A stretch of 64,000 nt of DNA, taken from the NCBI RefSeq assembly GCF_014203355.1, contig NZ_JACHIR010000001.1, positions 2,234,038 to 2,298,037 on the forward strand, given 5' to 3'. A model generated the notes under the pieces. That model did not search any database. It was not told the DNA's origin and saw only the letters and a program-made list of their open reading frames with translations. Below are positions 1 to 9,059 of this stretch, in pieces. Within the stretch, counting starts at the first letter, position 1. Each line of letters starts with the position of its first letter. Position numbers and translations under genes: made by a program. The DNA is from Kutzneria kofuensis. GTDB taxonomy: Bacteria; Actinomycetota; Actinomycetes; Mycobacteriales; Pseudonocardiaceae.

Positions 1-505
1 CGGCGTCGAGGCTCGCATCCTCGCCGTACAGCCGGTCGGCCTGGTCTAGCGCGTCCGTGAGCTCCTTGCTCCGTCCGATCAGCACCAGACAGTCGGTCAG
101 CGCGACGAGGGCCGACGCCCGAACTTCTGTCGGCACGCCTTCGGCCCGCAGAACCGGCTTGAGCACACCGAAACCGGTCAGCGGAACACCGGCGGCGCGA
201 GCACAAGCCGCTAGCTCGACGCGGAGGCGCCAAGCGAGCTCGACATGGTTGCCTGCCTCAGCAGCTTTGAGGGCCGCGACCGCGCGCTCGACCGCCTGGA
301 CGCCCTTGTCCAGCCGGTTGAGGGCGAAAACCGTGAGCGTCTCCGCCCTCAACCGTTCCAAATCATCCCGGCGGCCGGTGGCGAGTGCGGACGCCCGCTC
401 GCTGAGCACCAGACTCAGTTCTGGAGCCCGCCAACGCAGCTGCCAGGCAGGCACGCTGAGCGTGCCAACCTCCGCATCCGCCTGCGCCTCGCCACTGCCG
501 GCCAC
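1..505 (-). CDS. Helical-repeat protein, C-terminus cut by window edge
   Basis: An open frame on the minus strand runs off the left edge; about 168 residues are visible. The likely start is the GTG at 503-505, preceded about nine bases upstream by AGGCGG. The translation is Ala/Leu/Arg-rich and alpha-helical, for example ERAVAALKAAEAGNHVELAW and VALTDCLVLIGRSKELTDAL, with the spacing of TPR-like helical pairs. It begins just after the stop of the ettA gene on the same strand, so the two are probably co-transcribed. No catalytic domain is visible in this part. Actinobacterial proteins of this kind often carry an output domain further on, but nothing here shows which one, so no function is assigned. 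Confidence 0.6.
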   Translation of the reverse strand, partial: MAGSGEAQADAEVGTLSVPAWQLRWRAPELSLVLSERASALATGRRDDLERLRAETLTVFALNRLDKGVQAVERAVAALKAAEAGNHVELAWRLRVELAACARAAGVPLTGFGVLKPVLRAEGVPTEVRASALVALTDCLVLIGRSKELTDALDQADRLYGEDASLDA

Positions 506-519
506 GATCGATTGCCGCC

Positions 520-2196
520 TCAGTCCCGTGTCAGCTTCCGGTAGGTCACCCGATGCGGGCGGGCCGCGTCAACACCCAGCCGGTCGACCTTGTTCTTCTC
601 GTAGCCCTCGAAGTTGCCTTCGAACCAGAACCACTTCGCCGGCTGCTCCTCGGTGCCTTCCCAGGCCAGGATGTGCGTTGCGACGCGGTCGAGGAACCAC
701 CGATCGTGGGAGATGACCACGGCGCAACCGGGGAACTGCTCGAGCGCGTTCTCCAGTGAACCGAGCGTCTCGACGTCGAGGTCGTTGGTCGGCTCGTCGA
801 GCAGGATCAGGTTGCCGCCCTGCTTGAGGGTCAGCGCGAGGTTGAGACGGTTGCGCTCACCACCCGACAGCACACCGGACGGCTTCTGCTGGTCAGCACC
901 CTTGAAACCGAAAGCGCTGACATAAGCCCGAGACGGCATTTCGGTCTGACCCACCTGGATGTGGTCAAGGCCGTCGGACACGACCTCCCACACCGTCTTC
1001 TTCGGGTCGATGCCGGCGCGGTTCTGGTCGACGTAGGACAGCTGCACGGTCTCGCCGATCCGAACCGTGCCCGAATCCGGCTTCTCCAGGCCGACGATGG
1101 TCTTGAACAGCGTGGTCTTACCGACGCCGTTCGGCCCGATCACGCCGACGATGCCGTTGCGCGGCAGGTCGAACGAGAGGCCGTCGATGAGGACGCGGTC
1201 GCCGAAGCCCTTGCGCAGGTCGTTCACCTCGACGACGACGCTGCCCAGGCGCGGGCCGGGCGGGATCTGGATCTCTTCGAAGTCGAGCTTGCGGTTCTTC
1301 TCGGCCTCGGCAGCCATCTCCTCGTAGCGCTGGAGACGGGCCTTCGACTTCGCCTGCCGGGCCTTGGCACCGGACCGCACCCAGTCCAGCTCGTCCTTGA
1401 GGCGCTTCTGAAGCTTGGCGTCCTTCTTGCCCTGGACGGCGAGGCGCTCGGCCTTCTTCTCGAGGTAGGTGGAGTAGTTGCCCTCGTAGCCGATCACCCG
1501 GCCGCGGTCCACCTCCATGATCCACTCGGCGACGTTGTCCAGGAAGTAGCGGTCGTGGGTGACGGCCAGGACTGCGCCGGCGTACTGGGCGAGGTGCTGC
1601 TCGAGCCAGAGCACGCTCTCCGCGTCCAGGTGGTTGGTGGGCTCGTCGAGGAGCAGCAGGTCGGGCTTGCTCAGGAGCAACTTGCACAGCGCGACCCGGC
1701 GGCGCTCACCACCGGACAGCTGCGTGACGTTCGCGTCGGGCGGCGGGCACCGGAGGGCGTCCATGGCCTGTTCGAGCTGCGAGTCGAGGTCCCACGCGTT
1801 GGCGTGGTCAAGCTCCTCCTGGAGCTTGCCCATCTCCTCCATGAGCTCGTCGGAGTAGTCCGTGGCCATGAGCTCGGCGATCTCGTTGAAGCGGTGCAGC
1901 TTCACCATGATGTCGCCGACACCCTCCTCGACATTGCCGAGGACGGTCTTCTCCTCATTGAGCGGCGGCTCCTGCTGGAGGATGCCCACGGTGTAGCCGG
2001 GGCTGAGGAAGGCCTCACCGTTGCTCGGCTGGTCGAGACCGGCCATGATCTTGAGGACACTCGACTTGCCCGCGCCGTTCGGGCCGACGACACCGATCTT
2101 GGCGCCTGGGTAGAACGCGGTGGTGACGTCATCGAGGATGACCTTGTCCCCATGCGTCTTGCGCGCCTTTTTCATGGTGTAGATGTACTCGGCCAT
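520..2196 (-). CDS. ettA: EttA, ABC-F translational throttle ATPase
   Basis: A 558-residue ABC-F protein with two ATPase cassettes and no membrane segments. The first Walker A (GPNGAGKSS) is at residues 38-46, followed by LSGGERRR and LLLLDEPTNHLD. The second cassette has GPNGVGKTT, LSGGERNR and LILLDEPTNDLD, with the charged interdomain linker (KKDAKLQKRLKDELDWVRSG) between them. Length and order match EttA, which binds the ribosomal E site and gates entry into elongation according to ATP/ADP. I chose the ATG at 2194-2196 because MAEYIYTMKKARK is the usual family N-terminus; the frame stays open for 23 more codons upstream. An ssbB-type gene lies upstream on the same strand, the same pair as Rv2478c-Rv2477c in Mycobacterium tuberculosis. 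Confidence 0.93.
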   Translation of the reverse strand: MAEYIYTMKKARKTHGDKVILDDVTTAFYPGAKIGVVGPNGAGKSSVLKIMAGLDQPSNGEAFLSPGYTVGILQQEPPLNEEKTVLGNVEEGVGDIMVKLHRFNEIAELMATDYSDELMEEMGKLQEELDHANAWDLDSQLEQAMDALRCPPPDANVTQLSGGERRRVALCKLLLSKPDLLLLDEPTNHLDAESVLWLEQHLAQYAGAVLAVTHDRYFLDNVAEWIMEVDRGRVIGYEGNYSTYLEKKAERLAVQGKKDAKLQKRLKDELDWVRSGAKARQAKSKARLQRYEEMAAEAEKNRKLDFEEIQIPPGPRLGSVVVEVNDLRKGFGDRVLIDGLSFDLPRNGIVGVIGPNGVGKTTLFKTIVGLEKPDSGTVRIGETVQLSYVDQNRAGIDPKKTVWEVVSDGLDHIQVGQTEMPSRAYVSAFGFKGADQQKPSGVLSGGERNRLNLALTLKQGGNLILLDEPTNDLDVETLGSLENALEQFPGCAVVISHDRWFLDRVATHILAWEGTEEQPAKWFWFEGNFEGYEKNKVDRLGVDAARPHRVTYRKLTRD

Positions 2197-2485
2197 GGGC
2201 GCGATCGTAGAGCGACGAGGAGAGGACCAGAACCTCGGTAGCCACGAACGGGCGGGACGAGTCATCGAAGTTGACGCGAACGTGGAACGTCCAGCATGTC
2301 CCGTACCGCCGTTCGGCCCATCTCACCTGCGGTGACGACCCGTCCGACGACGGCGACGGTCGGTGTCCACCCCTCGCGAGGTGGCGGACCTCACTCTTGT
2401 CGGCTCGTCTCGGTTACGTCAGCGCACCGCGAGCACAGACAGCGGTGGGCGCGAAGGCCGCGACCGGCCGACGCGCCCACCCATC

Positions 2486-2944
2486 TCACACCGCGACCGC
2501 GGACAGCGCAGGCGGCAGCGGGTCGCCCCCGACCTGGTCGAGGTCGACCGCCCGCAAGAACGTATTGACGTCCTCGGAGCTGTTGCGCTGGGCGTCTGCA
2601 GTGCAGAACGCCAGATTCGGCCCGATCGCAGACGCGTTGACCTTGACCAGCGTTCGTTTCTCGCCGTCCTTTTCGTACTCGTCCACACGCAGCTTCCCAG
2701 TGACGATGACCGGATCACCCTTCTTCAAGGACGAGGCAGCACCATTCGCAAGTCGCTTCCAACCTGTCACCCATACGAAGAGCTTGTTACTGGCAGACCA
2801 ACTCTCCGTCTTCGCGTCGAACCGACGCTCCGTAGAGATCACACCAAAGCTGACGAAGGGGCTCCCATCTTGAGTCTGACGCAGAACGACATCTGTAGAA
2901 ACGTTACCCACGACAGTCACCGTTGTTTCAAACACTGACCTCAT
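2486..2944 (-). CDS. ssb: Single-stranded DNA-binding protein, SsbB type
   Basis: A 152-residue protein starting at the ATG at 2942-2944 (MRSVFETTVTVVGNVSTD). It has a full OB fold: VTVVGNVSTDVVLRQTQDG, SFGVISTERRFD, FVWVTGWKRLANGAASSLKKGDPVIVTGKL, and EYEKDGEKRTLVKVNASAIGPNL. The C-terminus ends in PLPPALSAVAV and lacks the acidic DDDIPF-type tip of the main SSB. That shortness fits the paralogue SsbB, which in Streptomyces acts in chromosome segregation during sporulation rather than in replication. About 290 bases without a recognisable gene separate it from ettA downstream. Its upstream region holds interleaved inverted repeats containing DnaA-like boxes. Confidence 0.9.
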   Translation of the reverse strand: MRSVFETTVTVVGNVSTDVVLRQTQDGSPFVSFGVISTERRFDAKTESWSASNKLFVWVTGWKRLANGAASSLKKGDPVIVTGKLRVDEYEKDGEKRTLVKVNASAIGPNLAFCTADAQRNSSEDVNTFLRAVDLDQVGGDPLPPALSAVAV

Positions 2945-3050
2945 CCTTCGCGATAGACGTCCGGTCCACGGGCTTGCACTACAGGCCGTCGACCACCGAC
3001 GCCCCACTGTGCGCGCCAGCACCGTGCGACGGAAGTGCAGCAGCTGGCGC

Positions 3051-3100
3051 CTGTGGATAACTCAAGATCGTCCGCAGCTATCCACAGGTCGATCTTGATC
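3051..3100. promoter_or_regulatory. Interleaved inverted repeats with two DnaA-like boxes
   Basis: TGTGGATAA at 3052-3060 is the exact reverse complement of the DnaA box TTATCCACA. CTATCCACA at 3078-3086 is one mismatch from it in the opposite orientation. A second inverted repeat, TCAAGATCG (3062-3070) with CGATCTTGA (3091-3099), is interleaved with the first. The element lies between the divergent ssb and DUF222 genes, about 110 bases from the ssb start. Confidence 0.5.
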
Positions 3101-3222
3101 CGGCTAGCAAATCGCATGCTTATGGTATACGCACCTACTCGCAAGAGGTCCGAATCAGGGAAGTTGCGAAAGCCCCACCAACCGCTTAGCGTGAATGGCA
3201 TCCGAACTCACGGGAGTAGCCC

Positions 3223-4281
3223 ATGCAAGAACCATGGAACGTGACCACACTTCTGTCCGAGGCACTCAATCTTGCCGAAGACAGCCAAACCGGCAGCGAA
3301 CTCGTCGAGACTGTAAGGAAACTCGTCCGCCTGGAGTCAGCTGTGCGCGCAGCTATGAGCCATGCGGTAGCCGTCGCCATATCGCAGGGCGCGCACGAGA
3401 GCGCCGGCCACGCGACGGCCGCCGAACTGCTCCGCAGCGAATGCCACCTCTCGGGTCGCGAAGCCAACGAGCTCGCGGTGTCCGCAGTCAGGCTTCGGGA
3501 GCAACTCCCTTGCACGCTCGTCGCACTGCAGTCCGGCTTGATCACGTGGGCGCATGCGACAACGCTCGTCCGTGCCATAGACCGGCTGGGACTCGAGACG
3601 GTCCGTAAGGTCGAGCACGACTGGATCGAGCTCATCGCCACCCGCACCGGTCCAGAGGCGCTTCAACGCCTCGTGCACACCCGTCATCTCGAACAGGTCG
3701 GCTATCCGTCGCGGACAGCGTCCGAGTCTCCGGTCAGCGAGGCTCTACCTCCGCGTTCAAACGTCCTGAACGTACATTCCGACGCTTCAACTGCCACGCC
3801 CGAAGCTGCAAGCACCAGCAAGGAGTCGCAGGCTCCCGAAAGGCCCAGTTCCGACGAGCCTACACAGGACAGCTGTTTGGACAGCGCGCCCCGTGAGGCC
3901 CCAAGCGAACTCAGTGATGGCCAAAGATCTCCACAGGCGGCAAACGAGGCGCAGGTACAGCCGGACGCGGCCACCGAACCTGCTTGGCCGGCTGCGTCGA
4001 CATTGACACTTTCGAGTGACAACTCCCCGATTGCGGCCGAGGAGTCCACCAAGCCGACCGGCGGATGTGTGCACCCGCGCTGTGCGACCAGGGCGTCGCT
4101 CCGGGAGATCGCGTTCACAGTGCACTGGCTTGACGGTGGCCAATCCACGATTCTCAGCCATGGTCTCGTCTGCGACGAACACGCCGCGGCGCTCACGAGT
4201 TGCCCGCTCGACAGGATCCGTGTCGGGCAAAGCAGCATGATCAGGACGATCGGCCCAGCTCTGGTCACGGACGCAGCCTGA
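3223..4281 (+). CDS. DUF222 (13E12-repeat) protein with degenerate HNH tail
   Basis: A 352-residue protein starting at an ATG preceded by GGGAG. Residues 1 to about 160 resemble the helical DUF222 domain found in front of HNH nucleases in Actinobacteria (for example LREQLPCTLVALQSGLITWAHA). Residues about 165-280 form a Ser/Glu/Pro-rich linker of low complexity. The end keeps parts of the HNH pattern: CVHPRC, VHWLDGGQST and LVCDEHAAAL. The paired histidines of the active site (HH before HW, HH after LC) are missing. I infer a DUF222 protein whose nuclease domain has decayed or changed role. The base composition looks less GC-rich than the neighbouring genes, which would fit later arrival or relaxed selection. 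Confidence 0.7.
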   Translation: MQEPWNVTTLLSEALNLAEDSQTGSELVETVRKLVRLESAVRAAMSHAVAVAISQGAHESAGHATAAELLRSECHLSGREANELAVSAVRLREQLPCTLVALQSGLITWAHATTLVRAIDRLGLETVRKVEHDWIELIATRTGPEALQRLVHTRHLEQVGYPSRTASESPVSEALPPRSNVLNVHSDASTATPEAASTSKESQAPERPSSDEPTQDSCLDSAPREAPSELSDGQRSPQAANEAQVQPDAATEPAWPAASTLTLSSDNSPIAAEESTKPTGGCVHPRCATRASLREIAFTVHWLDGGQSTILSHGLVCDEHAAALTSCPLDRIRVGQSSMIRTIGPALVTDAA

Positions 4282-4341
4282 GCAACTGAGAGGTTGCTGT
4301 GAACAATCGCGACTGCGGCCGATGTCGGTGAGGATGACCTC

Positions 4342-5022
4342 ATGCGTGTCCTGGTCGTGGACGATGAACCTGCGGTTCGCGAGTCCATCAGTCGCAGCCT
4401 CCGGTTCGAGGGGTATGAGGTCGAACTCGCAGCGGATGGCGAGTCGGCTCTCAAGTTCCAAGCGGCCAGGCCGGCGGACGCAGTCGTGCTCGACGTCATG
4501 ATGCCCGTGATCGACGGACTCGAGACTTGCCGCCGCCTACGGGCGGCCGGAGACCGGGTGCCGGTCTTGATGCTGACCGCGCGTCGTGCCATCGGCGACC
4601 GTGTGACCGGGCTCGACGCGGGAGCGGATGACTATCTCGTCAAGCCGTTCGCGCTCGAGGAACTACTCGCCAGGTTGAGGGCACTGCTCCGGCGCACCGA
4701 CACGGGTGGGAGCGAGAAGCTCACGTTCGGCGACCTTGAGTTGAACGTCACCGCGCGCACCGTGCTCAGGGGCGACCGCATGATCGAACTCACCCGCACC
4801 GAATTCGACCTCCTCGAACTGCTGCTGCGGCATCCACGGCGCGTGTTGTCGAGATCGGTGTTGTTCACCGAGGTGTGGGGGTACGACTTCGGCACGGGCT
4901 CCAACAGCTTGGACGTCTACATCGGCTACCTGCGCCGCAAGCTGGAAGCTCACGGCGAACCTCGACTCGTGCACACTGTTCGCGGGGTTGGCTACGTGCT
5001 CAAGGAGTCAGAGACCACATGA
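4342..5022 (+). CDS. OmpR/PhoB-family response regulator
   Basis: A 226-residue response regulator. Residues 1-120 are a receiver domain with the acidic pair DDE near the N-terminus, the phosphoacceptor Asp in [12 protein letters not shown], Thr in LMLTARR and Lys in YLVKPF. Residues about 130-224 are a winged-helix DNA-binding domain ([31 protein letters not shown]). The stop overlaps the next start as ATGA, so it is translated together with the sensor kinase. The pair resembles MprAB/TcrYS-type systems, which respond to envelope stress; the signal here is unknown. Confidence 0.93.
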   Translation: MRVLVVDDEPAVRESISRSLRFEGYEVELAADGESALKFQAARPADAVVLDVMMPVIDGLETCRRLRAAGDRVPVLMLTARRAIGDRVTGLDAGADDYLVKPFALEELLARLRALLRRTDTGGSEKLTFGDLELNVTARTVLRGDRMIELTRTEFDLLELLLRHPRRVLSRSVLFTEVWGYDFGTGSNSLDVYIGYLRRKLEAHGEPRLVHTVRGVGYVLKESETT

Positions 5023-6416
5023 AAGGACGACGGCCGTCGCTGCGCCGGCGCCTCGGCGTCGTGTCGGCGGCTGCGGTCGCGGTCGCGGTGATTGGCGTTT
5101 CCGTCGCGGCCTGGCTACTGCTTCGCGATCAGCTCAGCAATGTGGTGAACGAGCGTCTGGATCGCCAGGTGGTCTTCGCCGTGAAGATCGACTCTGCCGG
5201 CATGCGGTCCACCGTACAGAGCGGCGGGCCTGACACCCCGCTGTACCAGACGGTCTTCCCTGACGGATCGTCGTTGACGCCGGTCGGGCAGGCGTCGATT
5301 CCGATTTCGGCTGCCGATCGGCAGGTCGCGCGGCGGCAGTTGTACGACACGACCGAGGACGTCAAGATCAACGGCACGTCGTACCGGGTCCTCACCCGCT
5401 GGATCCGCACCAAGCAGACCGGTCCGAACGGTCATGCGGTTCAGATCGCCATCGATCTGAGTGAGATGAACGGGACACTCGCCAGCTTCGGCTTGGTGCT
5501 GGCGCTGACGGGTGGCGTGGGCATCGCTGCAGCCGGCGTGCTGAGTTACTGGTTGACTCGCGCAGGTCTTCGCCCGGTGGATCGGGTTGTCGCCGCCGCA
5601 GAACACGTCGCCAGCACACAGGATCTCAGCGCCGCGGTCGCAGTTGGTCATCGAGATCCCAACGAGGTCACGCGGGTCGCGGAGAGCATGAACGCGATGC
5701 TTACCGCTCTCGGCGCCTCACGCGACGCGCAGCGTCAGCTCGTAGAGGACGCCAGTCACGAGTTGGCGACGCCACTGACGAGCCTGCGCACGAACATCGA
5801 CCTGCTCCTACGTGCCGAGAATCATCCAGAGCGGCAACTGGAATCCGCGGACAAGCAGCGGCTACTTCAAGACGTCCAGGCACAGATGCACGAGCTTGAT
5901 CATCTGATCGAAGAGGTTGTCGAACTGGCACGGGATCCCCGTTCCGGGGAGGAAGTCGAGGAGATCGACCTGGCTGAGGTCGTGCGGTCGGCCATGACCC
6001 GCGCCAAGGCCAGGACGCCGCAGGTGAACTTCACGCTGACGGAGACTCCGGCGATCGTGCGAGGGCAGGCAAACGCCTTGGAGCGTGCGGTTCTGAACCT
6101 CTTGGACAACGCGGCGAAGTGGGGGCCGCCCGGCCTGCCGGTGGAGGTGCTGGTGCGCCAGTGGGGCGCCAGCGCTGAAGTCAAGGTCGCGGATCGCGGT
6201 CCGGGCATCGCGGAGGACGACCTGGAGCGGGTCTTCGAGCGGTTTCATCGGACGAAGGAAGCCCGGCAGATGCCGGGGTCGGGGCTTGGTTTGGCGATCG
6301 TCAGGCAGGTCGTGCAGGGACACGGTGGCCGCGCGTGGATGAGTCGCCGGGACGGCGGAGGCATCGAAGCGTGGATCCAGCTTCCGCAAGTGGGGCCGGC
6401 CACGAGCGCGCTATGA
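5019..6416 (+). CDS. HAMP-domain sensor histidine kinase
   Basis: A 465-residue membrane kinase starting at the ATG that overlaps the response-regulator stop. A first membrane segment lies at about residues 15-35, followed by an extracytoplasmic sensor of roughly 120 residues. A second membrane segment ([24 protein letters not shown]) leads into a HAMP domain. The HisKA phosphoacceptor is in [20 protein letters not shown] near residue 247. The ATPase domain has [21 protein letters not shown] and [12 protein letters not shown]. All catalytic boxes are present, so it should be active. It phosphorylates the adjacent regulator. Its stop codon lies inside the first of two inverted repeats that belong to the next transcription unit. 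Confidence 0.93.
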   Translation: MKGRRPSLRRRLGVVSAAAVAVAVIGVSVAAWLLLRDQLSNVVNERLDRQVVFAVKIDSAGMRSTVQSGGPDTPLYQTVFPDGSSLTPVGQASIPISAADRQVARRQLYDTTEDVKINGTSYRVLTRWIRTKQTGPNGHAVQIAIDLSEMNGTLASFGLVLALTGGVGIAAAGVLSYWLTRAGLRPVDRVVAAAEHVASTQDLSAAVAVGHRDPNEVTRVAESMNAMLTALGASRDAQRQLVEDASHELATPLTSLRTNIDLLLRAENHPERQLESADKQRLLQDVQAQMHELDHLIEEVVELARDPRSGEEVEEIDLAEVVRSAMTRAKARTPQVNFTLTETPAIVRGQANALERAVLNLLDNAAKWGPPGLPVEVLVRQWGASAEVKVADRGPGIAEDDLERVFERFHRTKEARQMPGSGLGLAIVRQVVQGHGGRAWMSRRDGGGIEAWIQLPQVGPATSAL

Positions 6417-6450
6417 GTGATAACTCATTGCGTGAGTGAGTCCACACTCA
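6413..6450. promoter_or_regulatory. Two TetR-type operators over a leaderless promoter
   Basis: Two inverted repeats lie directly upstream of the tetR gene: ATGAGT-N4-ACTCAT (6413-6428) and TGAGTG-N6-CACTCA (6433-6450). They share the half-site TGAGT. A candidate -35 (TTGCGT, 6428-6433) and -10 (TAAGCT, 6451-6456) are 17 bases apart. The second operator fills that spacer. Transcription would begin at or next to the ATG at 6463, giving a leaderless message. Confidence 0.6.
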
Positions 6451-6462
6451 TAAGCTGGTGCC

Positions 6463-7143
6463 ATGTCCACCGAGTCACCCCCACGCCGTCGGCGCGCTCC
6501 TGCGATGAGCACGGAGGACCGGCAGGAGGCCATCGCCGTTGCGGCGATTCCGCTGCTGGCCGAGCACGGCACGCACGTCACCACAGGGCAGATCGCCAAG
6601 GCGGCGGGGATCGCGGAGGGCACGATCTTCCGTGTCTTCAAGGACAAGCAGGAGCTGCTCGACTTCTGCGTCCTGAGGGCGTTTCGGACGCGGGAGCTTG
6701 TCGAGCGGATCAACGCCATCCCGGTGGACAAGCCGCTGGTGAATCGGTTGATCGAGGCAATGACGATGATCGACGAGATGGCGGCCCGGCTGGGAGCTCT
6801 GATGCACACGCTGGGTGCCACCGGCTACCGGCCGAACGAAGGCAACCACAACAAGGACGACGAGGCGGGCGGACACAGAAAGCCGCCGATGCTGGATGAG
6901 TTCGAGCGAACGACGACGGCGATCGCGGCGCTGTTGTCGTCGGGCCAGGAGCAACTGCGACTGCCGTCCGACCGGGCTGCGGGCTATCTGATGGGCCTCA
7001 CCTTCATGACGAGGATGCAGGCGACTCGGACGGCGCAGGTCGAACAGAAGGAGCCGGAGTCGTTCGTGTCGGAGATCGTCGATCTCTTCATGAACGGCGC
7101 CGTCGCCGCCGAGATGGAGCGAGGGGGGAAGGACCCGCAATGA
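6463..7143 (+). CDS. TetR-family regulator of the adjacent ABC exporter
   Basis: A 226-residue TetR-type repressor. The helix-turn-helix lies at about residues 25-65 (AIPLLAEHGTHVTTGQIAKA, GIAEGTIFRVFKDKQELL). The C-terminal ligand domain is helical and has no family-specific motif I recognise. The gene overlaps the exporter ATPase start by four bases (ATGA), so regulator and transporter form one transcript. Two inverted repeats in its own promoter point to autoregulation. By analogy with other TetR-DrrAB cassettes, it probably releases DNA when a toxic or self-made compound binds. Confidence 0.88.
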   Translation: MSTESPPRRRRAPAMSTEDRQEAIAVAAIPLLAEHGTHVTTGQIAKAAGIAEGTIFRVFKDKQELLDFCVLRAFRTRELVERINAIPVDKPLVNRLIEAMTMIDEMAARLGALMHTLGATGYRPNEGNHNKDDEAGGHRKPPMLDEFERTTTAIAALLSSGQEQLRLPSDRAAGYLMGLTFMTRMQATRTAQVEQKEPESFVSEIVDLFMNGAVAAEMERGGKDPQ

Positions 7144-8081
7144 CCGAAGTGATGATCGAAGCAAGAAACGTGAGCAAAGCGTTCGGCAGCGTGAAGGCAC
7201 TGGACGACGTGAGCATCTCGGTGCCGCGGGGGACGGTGCTCGGGCTGCTGGGCCACAACGGGGCCGGCAAGACGACGTTGGTGAACGTGTTGACGACACT
7301 GCTCAAGCCGACCTCGGGGTCTGCGTCGGTGGCGGGCCTGGATGTGGTGAGCCAGGGCGACCAGGTGCGCGGGCGAATCGGCTTGACCGGGCAGTTTGCC
7401 TCGGTCGACGAGAACATGTCGGGCTTCGACAACCTTGTGCTGATCGCAAGGTTGTTGGGAGCGACCAAGAAGCAGGCATCGGCACGAGCGGGCGAGCTGT
7501 TGGAGACTTTCGATCTGACGGAGGCCAGAGACCGCTCGGCGAAGACGTACTCGGGCGGTATGCGGCGACGGTTGGATCTGGCGGCAAGTCTGGTGGGTCG
7601 GCCGGATGTCATCTTCCTGGACGAGCCGACGACGGGCCTGGACCCGATGAGTCGGATCGGGCTGTGGGAGATCGTCGAGAGCCTGGTCGGCGACGGGACG
7701 ACGGTTCTGTTGACGACGCAGTACCTGGAGGAGGCCGACCGGCTGGCCGACTCGATCACGGTGTTGTCGAAGGGAAAGGTGGTCGCGGCCGGCACGGCTG
7801 CGGAGCTGAAGGCCGGCGTCGGCAAGCGCACGGTGAGCGTGGTGCTGGCCGAGCCGGAGGATGCGGCGACGGCGTTGAACGCGTTGTCGAAGGCGGGGCT
7901 GCACCCGGTCCACGACAAGGTGCGGCACTCGGTCACGACGCCGGTGGAGAAATCGACCGACCTGGCGACCGTGGTGCGGGCACTCGACGAGGTCGGGGTC
8001 GAGGTGGGCGAGTTGGCGCTCACGGAGCCGACGCTCGACGACGTCTATCTGGCCGTCAACAGCGAAGCTCCGGCTGCCTGA
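7140..8081 (+). CDS. DrrA-like ABC exporter ATP-binding protein
   Basis: A 313-residue ABC ATPase with Walker A GHNGAGKTT (about residues 38-46), a Q-loop in RIGLTGQFASVDE, signature YSGGMRRRLDLA, Walker B VIFLDEPTTGLD and the switch His replaced within TTQYLEEAD. The C-terminal region of about 90 residues matches the daunorubicin-resistance (DrrA/CcmA) class. It should energise the membrane partner encoded 21 bases downstream. The substrate is not evident; family members export drugs, antibiotics or lipids. Confidence 0.92.
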   Translation: MTEVMIEARNVSKAFGSVKALDDVSISVPRGTVLGLLGHNGAGKTTLVNVLTTLLKPTSGSASVAGLDVVSQGDQVRGRIGLTGQFASVDENMSGFDNLVLIARLLGATKKQASARAGELLETFDLTEARDRSAKTYSGGMRRRLDLAASLVGRPDVIFLDEPTTGLDPMSRIGLWEIVESLVGDGTTVLLTTQYLEEADRLADSITVLSKGKVVAAGTAAELKAGVGKRTVSVVLAEPEDAATALNALSKAGLHPVHDKVRHSVTTPVEKSTDLATVVRALDEVGVEVGELALTEPTLDDVYLAVNSEAPAA

Positions 8082-8102
8082 GTCGGACGAGGGGGAAATT
8101 CC

Positions 8103-8954
8103 ATGACCACGACAGTTCAAGCCACGGCTCCGACGGACGAGGCGCCGCGGCGTGGCGACCTGGGCTGGCACGGCAGCAGCTTCGCCACGCAGGTCTGGGT
8201 GCTCACGCAGAGATCGCTCAACACGTACCTGCGCGACCCCCGGATGTTGTTCTTCAGCCTGCTGCAGCCGCTGGTGATGTTGTTGCTGTTCAGCCAGGTC
8301 TTCGGTGGCATCAGCCAGTTGGGCAGCCTGCACCAGTGGGGCTCCTACATCAACTACCTGCTGCCGTCGACGCTGGTGACGACGGCGATGACCTCGGCGA
8401 TGAGCTCTGGCGTCGGGTTGCTGACGGAGATGTCGAACGGGGTGATCGCACGGTTCCGGTCGATGCCCGTCAGTCTGTTCTCGGTCCTGCTGGCCCGGAG
8501 CCTCTCCGACACGGTGCGAATGGCGATCCAGTTGGTCGTCATGCTGATCGCCGCGGCGCTGCTGTTCGGCTTCACGCCGGCCGGCGGCATGATGGGCGTG
8601 ACGGCGGCGTTGCTGGTGTCGCTGATCGTCGGTTGGGGCCTGGGCTGGCTCTTCCTGGCGATCGCGACCTGGGTGAAGAAAGCCGAAACGATGCAGGCGG
8701 TCGCGTTCCTGGCGATGTTCCCGTTGATGTTCGGCTCGAGCGCGTACATGCCGGTGTCGACGATGCCGGGCTGGGTGCAGGTGATCGCCAACGTGAACCC
8801 GCTCAGCTACGCGATCTTCGCGTCCCGCGGTCTGGCGACGACGATCTGGGAAGCGAACCCGGCCTACACGCTGATCGCGTCGCTGGCGATCTCCGGCCTG
8901 ATCGCGTTGGTCGGCGGGGCCATCGCAACGCGCAACTTCCGTCGGACGAACTGA
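8103..8954 (+). CDS. DrrB-like ABC-2 exporter permease
   Basis: A 283-residue membrane protein with six predicted segments, including MLFFSLLQPLVMLLLFSQVF, LVVMLIAAALLFGF and ISGLIALVGGAIA near the C-terminus. This is the ABC-2 (DrrB) layout. The start ATG follows GAGGGGGAAA. It is the last gene of the tetR-ATPase-permease unit and is followed by a strong terminator. It forms the membrane channel for the ATPase encoded upstream. Confidence 0.9.
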   Translation: MTTTVQATAPTDEAPRRGDLGWHGSSFATQVWVLTQRSLNTYLRDPRMLFFSLLQPLVMLLLFSQVFGGISQLGSLHQWGSYINYLLPSTLVTTAMTSAMSSGVGLLTEMSNGVIARFRSMPVSLFSVLLARSLSDTVRMAIQLVVMLIAAALLFGFTPAGGMMGVTAALLVSLIVGWGLGWLFLAIATWVKKAETMQAVAFLAMFPLMFGSSAYMPVSTMPGWVQVIANVNPLSYAIFASRGLATTIWEANPAYTLIASLAISGLIALVGGAIATRNFRRTN

Positions 8955-8965
8955 CCTGTGCGCGA

Positions 8966-9010
8966 ACGACCCCGTCGGCGATGGTGGTGCCGGCGGGGTC
9001 GTCGCGTTTT
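8966..9010 (+). terminator. Intrinsic terminator after the exporter operon
   Basis: ACGACCCCG (8966-8974) pairs perfectly with CGGGGTCGT (8994-9002) and is followed by CGCGTTTT. It lies 12 bases after the permease stop. The rest of the gap to 9230 holds only a degenerate repeat tract. Confidence 0.75.
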
Positions 9011-9059
9011 CGACCGGAGTTCCGGTCCCTGGTGGTGGCCCGGGCCCGGTCGGGCACCG

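Noticed and set aside
7140-8954. Part of a large antibiotic gene cluster
   Set aside because: The TetR-DrrAB set is self-contained and no PKS, NRPS or other core biosynthetic gene is in the window.
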